In this document: one piece after another, positions 1 to 5,167 of the stretch
Numbering within the stretch: position 1 is the first letter of the stretch
How the letters are laid out: every line of letters begins with the position of its first letter
Assembly: GCA_029863665.1 (NCBI GenBank)
Contig: JAOTUX010000099.1
Coordinates: 1-5,167 of the forward strand
Length of the DNA: 5,167 bases
Reading direction: 5' to 3'
Source of the DNA: Candidatus Nitrosopumilus sp.
GTDB taxonomy: Archaea > Thermoproteota > Nitrososphaeria > Nitrososphaerales > Nitrosopumilaceae
The notes under the pieces: model-generated
Databases searched by the model: none
Seen by the model: the letters and a program-made list of their open reading frames with translations, nothing else
Told to the model about the DNA's origin: nothing
Position numbers and translations under genes: made by a program

Positions 1-1
1 A

Positions 2-139
2 AGAATTGAGTTTGAAGATGAAGATCTTAAAAATAAACTTCCTGAAAAACTAAATTTATCAAATAATACACAAGATCTGGGTGTTGAAGTAAAGGCTATC
101 TTAGAACATCTTGCAAAAGATAAAGATAAGACAGATTAG
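2..139 (+). CDS. C-terminal fragment of an unrecognised protein (5' end outside window)
   Basis: An open frame enters from the left edge and ends at TAG 137-139, giving 45 residues. The fragment is charged and hydrophilic, rich in Lys, Asp and Glu, starts RIEFEDEDLK and ends AKDKDKTD. A short predicted amphipathic helix (VEVKAILEHLAK) precedes the charged tail. No signal peptide, membrane segment or metal-binding motif is visible in this part. I do not recognise the family, and the fragment is too short for a function. Its stop codon is directly next to the stop codon of the convergent oxidoreductase gene (139|140), so its transcript must end inside that gene or read antisense into it. The frame is supported by its uninterrupted run to the window edge and by the tight convergent fit. 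Confidence 0.6.
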   Translation, partial: RIEFEDEDLKNKLPEKLNLSNNTQDLGVEVKAILEHLAKDKDKTD

Positions 140-171
140 TCATAACCATTTTGATAATCTTTCTTTTTCAA
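111..171. terminator. Paired T-rich tracts / imperfect inverted repeat spanning convergent gene ends
   Basis: The arms at 111-127 and 157-171 are complementary: 14 of 15 positions pair, with one mismatch (114/168) and a 2-nt bulge (121-122). The repeat is centred at about 141, almost exactly on the 139|140 junction of two convergent stop codons. Read on either strand, the arm beyond the stop is pyrimidine-rich (ATCTTTCTTTTTC at 157-169 on plus; CTTATCTTTATCTTTTGC, 130-113, on minus). A further T6 run is at 179-184 on plus. Archaeal transcription commonly stops at U-rich tracts, so I infer a bidirectional terminator whose symmetry gives the inverted repeat. A folded hairpin with its roughly 29-nt loop is less likely to be the active form. 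Confidence 0.45.
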
Positions 172-1288
172 ATTCTAGTTTTTTGGTAAGATTATCAGAA
201 GTTGATTCTGTAAGATTTGTTGATGGTTTTGAATTTGAAAACATATCAACCTCAATAATAGAAGCTGTATCTCTTCCTGATTCGATAAAACATCCACCCT
301 TTCCATCAAATTGTATGGGTTCTTCGCGGGATAAAATTTTTGAGATAATATTTTTGGCAACTGCAATACCTTCTCCTTCTGCAAATATTCCTGCCTTTGG
401 TACTGCCATGGTTTCTGTAACTGATAAACTTGTAACATCACCTATGGCAAAGACATTTTCAAAAGGTGTTTTGCAATCTCTACTTATTGGAATAAATCCA
501 GGTTCTTTTGCCAATCCAGAATTATAGATTACTTTTGGAGCAATATGTGGCGGAACAGCTAAAAGTAAGTCAAAATCAGCCTCACCATTTTCAAAGATTA
601 ATTTTTTGGATTCGACAGATTTTATTTTACAAGAATTATGAAAAACAATTTTTTCAGAATTTACTAGTTCAAGTATCTGTTTGCTTACCTCAGGACCAGC
701 TGCGGGTAAAGTTATAGGTGCTGGACTATAGAAATGAATTTCCACAGAATCTCGTATTCCACGTTTTCTAAGCATAGAATCTATTAGTAAACTAGCCTCA
801 AATGGTGCAGGGGGACACTTGTATGGCATTCCCATTATTGATATTGCAATTTTTCCAGACTTCATACTCTCAATTCTGTCACGAATTTCTGAAAGTTTGT
901 TATGATCATATAGATTAAATCCATTTTCTAATAATCCAGGAATCTTTTGAGGAGCTAAAACAGAACCCATAGAAATTATTAGAAAATCATATGAGATATT
1001 TTGAGATGTAATTTTTACATTTTTGTTTTGAAGATCAATTTCTAAAATTTCATCTTTAATGAAATTGATTTCTTTTTTTGATAATTCATTTAATGAGCCA
1101 ATCGAGTTTTCAAAAGTTCTAGTTCCATTAATAATCCATAATTTTGCAAATCCTACCATAAACCAATCTTTTTTATCAATCACTGTAATTTTCACTTGAG
1201 AAGAAGATAATGAATTTCTTAATTCATTAGCTGTAGATAGTCCACCAAATCCTCCTCCTAAAATAACAACATGTGGTATATTTGTCAA
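140..1288 (-). CDS. FAD-dependent NAD(P)/quinone oxidoreductase, sulfide:quinone reductase-like
   Basis: This 382-residue flavoprotein belongs to the pyridine nucleotide-disulfide oxidoreductase superfamily. Residues 7-16 hold the FAD-binding GxGxxG (VVILGGGFGG), D38 closes the second strand (TVID), and AIGD at 281-284 is the second FAD motif. PYKCPPAP (155-162) is the cysteine motif typical of sulfide:quinone reductase and flavocytochrome c sulfide dehydrogenase relatives. A second cysteine, C333 in GKGGCF, sits where the C-terminal catalytic cysteine is expected. The third SQR cysteine (near 127) seems absent, so sulfide oxidation is not assured. The end, KKLEFEKERLSKWL, fits the family's amphipathic membrane-contacting tail, so the protein probably acts at the inner face of the membrane. 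The start is TTG at 1288: no ATG lies nearby upstream in frame, and the first Met downstream (residue 44) would remove the Rossmann motif. It follows the SDR gene after one base, so the two are probably co-transcribed and translationally coupled. The substrate is unknown. Confidence 0.85.
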   Translation of the reverse strand: MTNIPHVVILGGGFGGLSTANELRNSLSSSQVKITVIDKKDWFMVGFAKLWIINGTRTFENSIGSLNELSKKEINFIKDEILEIDLQNKNVKITSQNISYDFLIISMGSVLAPQKIPGLLENGFNLYDHNKLSEIRDRIESMKSGKIAISIMGMPYKCPPAPFEASLLIDSMLRKRGIRDSVEIHFYSPAPITLPAAGPEVSKQILELVNSEKIVFHNSCKIKSVESKKLIFENGEADFDLLLAVPPHIAPKVIYNSGLAKEPGFIPISRDCKTPFENVFAIGDVTSLSVTETMAVPKAGIFAEGEGIAVAKNIISKILSREEPIQFDGKGGCFIESGRDTASIIEVDMFSNSKPSTNLTESTSDNLTKKLEFEKERLSKWL

Positions 1289-1289
1289 C

Positions 1290-2030
1290 TTAGCGTTCTT
1301 GTGTTGTTGGTCTTATTAAAATCTCATTGACATTGGCATGAGATGGAGATTCAACTGCATATAATATCGCATTTGCAATATCCTCTGCTTGTAGTGCTTT
1401 CATCTTATTTGCATTTTCAATAAACCCTTGCAATGATTCATCAGTGATTGTATCATTAAGTTCTGTTGCAACAACTCCAGGTTCAATACTAGTTATTCTA
1501 ATGTTAGAACGTACACTGAATTCTTGTCTTAATCCCTCACTAAATGCTGCAACAGCATGTTTTGTTGCACAATAAACACTACCAGCAGGAAAGACAATTC
1601 TTCCAGCTACAGATGAGAGATTTACAATGTGACCTGATTTCTTTTCTTTCATGTGAGAAATTACTGAGCCTGTACAATACAAGACACCCTTAATATTCAC
1701 ATCAATCATTCTATCCCATTCATCTACCTTAAGATTCTTAAAGAAACTCAAAGGCATCAATCCAGCATTATTTACAAGAATGTCAATAGATCCCCATTTA
1801 TCCAATACAGCTTTAGCAAAGTTTTCACATTCCGATCTTTGTGTTACATCTAGTTTTTGATAAAATACTTCGCCACCGTTAGCAGAGATCTTTTTTGCAA
1901 GGTCTTCTAATCTATCAACTCTTCTAGCACCTATAGCAACTTTGGCGCCTGCTTTTGACAGTGCCAGAGCAGTAGCAAATCCAATACCACTACTTGCACC
2001 AGTTATTATTGCTACTTTATCTTCAATCAT
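1290..2030 (-). CDS. Classical short-chain dehydrogenase/reductase, YdfG-type (COG4221-like)
   Basis: A complete 246-residue cytoplasmic NAD(P)-dependent oxidoreductase. The cofactor motif TGASSGIG is at 10-17, the structural NNAG at 87-90, and the catalytic set is N112, S140, Y153 and K157 (YCATK), followed by EPG at 183-185. Two arginines after the second strand (GARR, 34-37) suggest NADP(H) preference. The C-terminal HANVNEILIRPT resembles the conserved end of the YdfG/COG4221 group, which includes E. coli YdfG, a reductase of 3-hydroxy acids and malonic semialdehyde. A semialdehyde reductase role is therefore possible, but sequence alone cannot assign the substrate. The ATG at 2030 has a Shine-Dalgarno-like AGGTAA 5 nt upstream. 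It is the first gene of a two-gene minus-strand unit with the FAD oxidoreductase and diverges from the AN1 gene. Length is normal for the family and all catalytic residues are intact. Confidence 0.93.
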   Translation of the reverse strand: MIEDKVAIITGASSGIGFATALALSKAGAKVAIGARRVDRLEDLAKKISANGGEVFYQKLDVTQRSECENFAKAVLDKWGSIDILVNNAGLMPLSFFKNLKVDEWDRMIDVNIKGVLYCTGSVISHMKEKKSGHIVNLSSVAGRIVFPAGSVYCATKHAVAAFSEGLRQEFSVRSNIRITSIEPGVVATELNDTITDESLQGFIENANKMKALQAEDIANAILYAVESPSHANVNEILIRPTTQER

Positions 2031-2035
2031 CTAAA

Positions 2036-2043
2036 TTACCTAA
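2036..2043 (-). promoter_or_regulatory. Shine-Dalgarno-like element before the SDR gene
   Basis: On the minus strand TTAGGTAA ends 5 nt before ATG 2030. AGGTAA is one base from the archaeal consensus AGGTGA that pairs with the 16S rRNA 3' end. The identical octamer precedes the GINS51 gene (3246-3253). A transcriptional role, or chance, is not excluded. Confidence 0.4.
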
Positions 2044-2115
2044 ATGCACTTTATTTCAACATCGTAAAAATGTTTATCTGTTAAACCAACTAAACTGTAA
2101 GATGTTACTGGCAAC

Positions 2116-2124
2116 TTTATTAAA
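2116..2124 (+). promoter_or_regulatory. TATA-like box for the AN1 zinc-finger gene
   Basis: TTTATTAAA is centred about 26 nt before ATG 2146. That is the archaeal TATA-to-start distance, so the transcript would begin at or next to the ATG and be leaderless; no Shine-Dalgarno sequence precedes this ATG. The box lies in the 115-bp divergent spacer 2031-2145. The rest of that spacer is AT-rich, with only weak candidates for the SDR promoter on the minus strand (for example CATTTTTACG, 2073-2064). Confidence 0.4.
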
Positions 2125-2145
2125 ACAAAAATAGTAAATCAAGTA

Positions 2146-2367
2146 ATGAAAGCTGAAAAATGTGCTTATTGTGGGGATTTAACAGATTTACCATTCCAGT
2201 GTAATTATTGTAAGGATCCATTTTGTTCTGAACATAGACTTCCAGAAGAGCATAGATGTGTAAAACTCAGTCAGATTAGAGCAAAAAGATTTGGTGAGAG
2301 AAAAGTCATACGAGACGGTGGACGAAACAAGCCAAATATTTTCAAAAGAATATTTGGAAGATTTTAA
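2146..2367 (+). CDS. Small AN1-type zinc-finger protein
   Basis: A 73-residue protein whose first half is a complete AN1 zinc finger: C6-x2-C9-x9-C19-x2-C22-x4-C27-x2-H30-x5-H36-x-C38. All eight ligands for two zinc ions are in place. Residues 39-73 form a strongly basic tail (RAKRFGERK and a final IFKRIFGRF) that may contact nucleic acid, a partner protein or acidic lipid. AN1 fingers in eukaryotes belong to ubiquitin/proteasome and stress-response adaptors. Archaea carry small stand-alone AN1 proteins whose role is poorly known, so the function here is open. The ATG at 2146 places the first cysteine at residue 6 and fits a leaderless transcript. The gene converges with the 94-residue membrane protein, and only two bases separate the stop codons. 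Confidence 0.88.
   Translation: MKAEKCAYCGDLTDLPFQCNYCKDPFCSEHRLPEEHRCVKLSQIRAKRFGERKVIRDGGRNKPNIFKRIFGRF
2332..2357. repeat. Perfect 9-bp inverted repeat (hairpin) in the 3' end of the AN1 gene
   Basis: CCAAATATT (2332-2340) and AATATTTGG (2349-2357) are perfectly complementary around an 8-nt loop (2341-2348). The hairpin encodes residues PNIFKRIFG, 7 nt before the AN1 stop codon, and lies 12 nt beyond the stop of the convergent membrane-protein gene. It could act as an RNA stem-loop in either 3' end, as a terminator or a stabilising end. The peptide is compatible with neutral codon choice, so selection for the structure is an inference. Confidence 0.5.
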
Positions 2368-2371
2368 AATC
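2360..2371. repeat. 12-bp perfect palindrome across the convergent stop codons
   Basis: GATTTTAAAATC reads the same on both strands. It contains the whole AN1 stop (TAA 2365-2367), both spacer bases and two bases of the opposing stop (2370-2372). It gives each strand a TTTT run at the end of its coding region, which suits a shared, bidirectional weak terminator. In DNA this AT-rich, chance is a real alternative. Confidence 0.4.
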
Positions 2372-2654
2372 AATAAGGACTTTTATCAGGAGAGATTTTT
2401 GCACGTTTTCCTTGATAGATGAGAGCAATAGCAAGGGCAAACATCACCATTGCAGTTAATGGAAAGTTTTGAGGTGCCGGCAAGATAAACCAATAGTATA
2501 TTCCAAAACCAATTGATACTGCTGCTTGTACCCATAGTTTTATCCATTTTGGGGCTTTAACTAATCTGCTTATTCCCTCAACAACAAAAATTCCAATCAC
2601 TGGATAAATAGTATAAAATAGAAAATCAATTACGTCAACTCCTGTATGAGACAT
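2370..2654 (-). CDS. Small three-helix membrane protein of unknown function
   Basis: A 94-residue protein with three predicted membrane segments at about 10-28 (DFLFYTIYPVIGIFVVEG), 39-58 and 64-80. The polar linkers are short, the second containing a KAPKWIK stretch, and the C-terminal tail is positive and hydrophilic (QGKRAKISPDKSPY). The positive charge of the first linker and of the tail gives no simple positive-inside topology. I do not recognise a family. It lies 30 nt downstream of the GINS51 gene on the same strand, so it may be read from that promoter; an AT-rich TTATA in the spacer (about 2677-2673) could instead give it its own. The ATG at 2654 has no clear Shine-Dalgarno sequence. 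Its pairing with a replication gene may be chance. Confidence 0.72.
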   Translation of the reverse strand: MSHTGVDVIDFLFYTIYPVIGIFVVEGISRLVKAPKWIKLWVQAAVSIGFGIYYWFILPAPQNFPLTAMVMFALAIALIYQGKRAKISPDKSPY

Positions 2655-2684
2655 ACAATATGAAATAATAGGTATAATTTCTAT

Positions 2685-3242
2685 CTAATCTTCCCAACGA
2701 ATCTTAGTTGCTATATTTTTGGCAATTAAGGCTTGAGCATTTTCATAGGGAATTGTAGCTATATCTTCAGGGTTGAATGGACCATATTTTTCTAGATCGA
2801 CACCAATAATTTCATCTACTTGACTAAGAAATCTAATAACAATTCTCTTTATTTTATGATTTTGAGCTAATGATTCAAGGAATTTTGATTTTCCATTAAT
2901 TGTAGCTGAAAGAATCATTTCTGTCCTTTCTTGTTGTTCTTCTTGTGAATCTAAAATGAATTTTTCTTCATCTAGAAGGTATTCAGTTTCTAAATCAAAA
3001 GATTTTGAAATTTTATCTAGTCTAATATGGACTAATAGTGAGGTTAACTCAGTTGTCATTTCTATCATAGTGTCTTTGATTTTATTTTCTGGTCCGTCAA
3101 ATTCCTGTTTCCGTAGATTTCCTATAAAATCAGATAGATCTCGGTAAAAGTTTGGATCAAGTTCTAATAAAGAATCATTTTCAGTTTCTCGTAGAACTAT
3201 ATGATGCAAGGAATTGATATCAATTTGGTTTGATTCAAACAT
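2685..3242 (-). CDS. gins51: Replication subunit GINS51 (GINS15/Sld5-Psf1-like)
   Basis: A 185-residue protein that I recognise as the archaeal GINS51 subunit. GINS binds MCM helicase and the RecJ-like GAN/Cdc45 partner to form the archaeal CMG-type replicative helicase. The N-terminal two thirds (1-128) are helical and charged; they hold the DPNFYRDLSDFIGNLRKQ segment (29-46), resembling the FY...yi..L pattern of GINS51/Sld5, and an RLDKI element (74-78). The small C-terminal beta domain is at about 131-182 (IVIRFLSQVDEIIGVD, then KYGPFNPEDIATIP, then NAQALIAKNIA). The order, helical A domain then B domain, marks GINS51; GINS23 has the reverse. The ATG at 3242 has AGGTAA 3 nt upstream. The gene diverges from glnA and is followed on the same strand by a small membrane protein. 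Divergence from bacterial and model archaeal sequences explains why it may be annotated as hypothetical. Confidence 0.8.
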   Translation of the reverse strand: MFESNQIDINSLHHIVLRETENDSLLELDPNFYRDLSDFIGNLRKQEFDGPENKIKDTMIEMTTELTSLLVHIRLDKISKSFDLETEYLLDEEKFILDSQEEQQERTEMILSATINGKSKFLESLAQNHKIKRIVIRFLSQVDEIIGVDLEKYGPFNPEDIATIPYENAQALIAKNIATKIRWED

Positions 3243-3245
3243 TTC

Positions 3246-3253
3246 TTACCTAA
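3246..3253 (-). promoter_or_regulatory. Shine-Dalgarno-like element before GINS51
   Basis: TTAGGTAA on the minus strand ends 3 nt before ATG 3242. It is the same octamer found before the SDR gene at 2036-2043. The AGGTAA core can pair with all but one base of the archaeal anti-Shine-Dalgarno sequence, which implies a leadered GINS51 transcript. Confidence 0.4.
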
Positions 3254-3256
3254 TCC

Positions 3257-3262
3257 TTAAAT
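3257..3262 (+). promoter_or_regulatory. Weak TATA-like box for glnA
   Basis: TTAAAT lies about 37 nt before the TTG start of glnA. That would put transcription start near 3285 and leave a leader of about 12 nt. The match is poor, and no better candidate is seen in the 54-bp spacer on this strand. It would sit inside the 5' leader of the divergent GINS51 transcript. Confidence 0.25.
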
Positions 3263-3289
3263 GCTGGATGTATTTGTGTTTGATTGAAG

Positions 3290-3296
3290 TATAAAA
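3290..3296 (-). promoter_or_regulatory. TATA box for GINS51
   Basis: On the minus strand TTTTATA is centred 51 nt before ATG 3242. Transcription would start near 3267 and leave a leader of about 25 nt carrying the AGGTAA element. The box directly abuts the glnA start codon (3297), so a TBP/TFB complex here would cover the start of the glnA coding region. Confidence 0.4.
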
Positions 3297-4739
<1,443 letters not shown>

Positions 4740-4757
<18 letters not shown>

Positions 4758-4784
4758 ACCCTTCCTGTAATTTGAAAAATATAG
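4740..4784. repeat. 9-bp inverted repeat flanking the glnA/membrane-protein junction
   Basis: CTATATTTT (4740-4748) and AAAATATAG (4776-4784) are perfectly complementary and enclose the overlapping stop codons (4754-4757) in a 27-nt loop. A plus-strand T6 run lies further on at 4832-4837 and is a better termination candidate for glnA. The repeat is AT-only apart from its outer pair, so chance occurrence is plausible. Confidence 0.35.
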
Positions 4785-5050
4785 TATAACGAAATAATTA
4801 TCAGTGTAAATCCTCCCCCTAGAAAAATCTCTTTTTTATTCTCAGATGTAGCAGCTTTGTATAGTAAAACTCCACCAGCAAGACCTAGAAATAATATCAA
4901 AACTCCAATTATTACAATATCAAAGCTTGTGTCAGTAATTAATGGATGAAAAAATCCAGCAAGTAATGCAAAAAATGCAACTAGGTAAATGTATTTGAAA
5001 CCAGCAAGTACGTTAGATGATGTTTTATTCAATAAAATTCGTAAATGCAA
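4754..5050 (-). CDS. Small three-helix membrane protein of unknown function
   Basis: A 98-residue protein with three predicted membrane segments at about 19-38, 44-64 (IVIIGVLILFLGLAGGVLLY) and 75-94 (IFLGGGFTLIIISLYYIFQI). The second linker is charged (KAATSENKKE), and the second and third helices carry glycine clusters. No family is recognised. There is no ATG near the N-terminus. TTG 5050 follows an in-frame TAA directly, and a second TTG at 5032 (residue 7) gives a 92-residue form starting MNKTSS. A TATA-like TTTATTTC (5062-5055) is 27 nt before the second TTG and fits leaderless use of it, while TTTTAAAA (5085-5078) is about 31 nt before the first. The gene lies 39 nt downstream of the chaperonin on the same strand and its 3' end overlaps glnA by 4 nt. 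Both starts leave the membrane segments intact. Confidence 0.68.
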
Positions 5051-5089
5051 TTATGAAATAAACTTTTGAAGAAATTTTTTTAAAATAAT

Positions 5090-5167
5090 TTACATCATTC
5101 CACCCATGTCAGGCATTCCACCCATTCCAGGCATTCCACCCATTCCAGGCATTCCACCCATTCCAGG
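5090..5167 (-). CDS. C-terminal tail of a group II chaperonin (thermosome) subunit, partial
   Basis: The last 25 codons of a minus-strand gene continue beyond the right edge. They read as PGMGGM units and end PDMGGMM, with stop TAA at 5092-5090. Flexible GGM-rich tails close group II chaperonin (thermosome) subunits and also bacterial GroEL, where they line the folding cavity of the ATP-driven ring. The archaeal context and the proline-containing repeat favour a thermosome subunit, but the diagnostic ATPase and apical domains are outside the window, so the paralogue cannot be named. The 39-nt spacer after the stop is AT-rich and holds T-rich runs on the minus strand (5089-5082, TTATTTT-like) that could end transcription, together with promoter candidates for the next gene. 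Confidence 0.75.
   Translation of the reverse strand, partial: PGMGGMPGMGGMPGMGGMPDMGGMM
5097..5167 (-). repeat. 18-bp tandem repeat encoding the chaperonin GGM tail
   Basis: The plus-strand unit ATTCCACCCATTCCAGGC occurs in register at 5097 (two mismatches), 5115, 5133 and 5151 (17 of 18 bases before the window ends). The unit encodes six residues, PGMGGM. The last two complete copies are identical at the nucleotide level, including third positions, which points to recent slippage or conversion and not only to selection on the peptide. The array continues beyond the window. Confidence 0.85.

Noticed and set aside
175..441. Minus-strand open frame of 88 codons
   Set aside because: Another frame of the same strand inside the FAD oxidoreductase, whose motifs fix the true frame. 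Its Gln/Leu-rich translation is typical of a frame shadow.
111..527. Plus-strand open frame of 138 codons
   Set aside because: It begins inside the last codons of the upstream gene in another frame and runs antisense to the well-supported FAD oxidoreductase. The translation shows no domain.
508..717. Plus-strand open frame of 69 codons
   Set aside because: Antisense to the FAD oxidoreductase coding region; no start signal and no recognisable motif.
2102..2134. Ten-codon ATG frame in the leader region of the AN1 gene (MLLATLLKQK)
   Set aside because: It overlaps the TATA-like box that would drive AN1, so it is probably not transcribed. It has no Shine-Dalgarno sequence, and a frame this short is expected by chance.
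2188..2373. Minus-strand open frame of 61 codons
   Set aside because: Antisense to the AN1 gene, whose eight zinc ligands settle the coding strand.
2956..3147. Plus-strand open frame of 63 codons
   Set aside because: Antisense to GINS51; Ser/Ile-rich low-complexity translation with no motif.
5097..5167. Direct repeats resembling a CRISPR array or satellite
   Set aside because: The units are contiguous 18-mers with no spacers and encode the PGMGGM tail in frame, so they are coding repeats.

Overview
The window looks like a core chromosomal segment of an ammonia-oxidising thaumarchaeon, probably marine Nitrosopumilus-like. The support is the AT-rich base composition, information-processing genes of archaeal type (a GINS51-like replication subunit, a small AN1 zinc-finger protein, the GGM-rich tail of a group II chaperonin), a glutamine synthetase that resembles thaumarchaeal GlnA as I remember it, TATA-like boxes set for leaderless or short-leader transcripts, and several TTG starts. 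The taxonomic call comes from recognition, not from a search.

Layout, left to right. (1) The last 45 codons of an unrecognised plus-strand protein end at 139. (2) A minus-strand pair follows, transcribed from 2030 to 140: a YdfG-type short-chain dehydrogenase, then, after one spacer base, an FAD-dependent oxidoreductase of the sulfide:quinone reductase / flavocytochrome c sulfide dehydrogenase type. (3) A 115-bp divergent spacer separates this pair from a plus-strand AN1 zinc-finger gene (2146-2367). (4) A second minus-strand pair runs from 3242 to 2370: GINS51, then a small three-helix membrane protein. (5) A 54-bp divergent spacer holds overlapping promoter candidates for GINS51 and for the plus-strand glnA (3297-4757). 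(6) A small three-helix membrane protein (4754-5050, minus) and the C-terminal tail of a chaperonin (5090 to beyond the right edge, minus) complete the window. No gene-free stretch exceeds 300 bases; the longest is 2031-2145.

The genes cover unrelated housekeeping roles: redox metabolism, zinc-finger adaptor, replication, nitrogen assimilation and protein folding. No mobile element, CRISPR array, RNA gene or defence-like cassette is visible. I do not see a convincing undescribed multi-gene system.

The most distinctive signal is architectural. All three tail-to-tail gene pairs meet with essentially no spacer (0 nt, 2 nt, and a 4-nt overlap). Each junction lies inside or beside an inverted repeat or paired T-rich tracts, as if each gene ends transcription inside the 3' coding end of its opposite neighbour. 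The second notable point is that glutamine synthetase has the beta-type architecture but phenylalanine in place of the adenylylated tyrosine.
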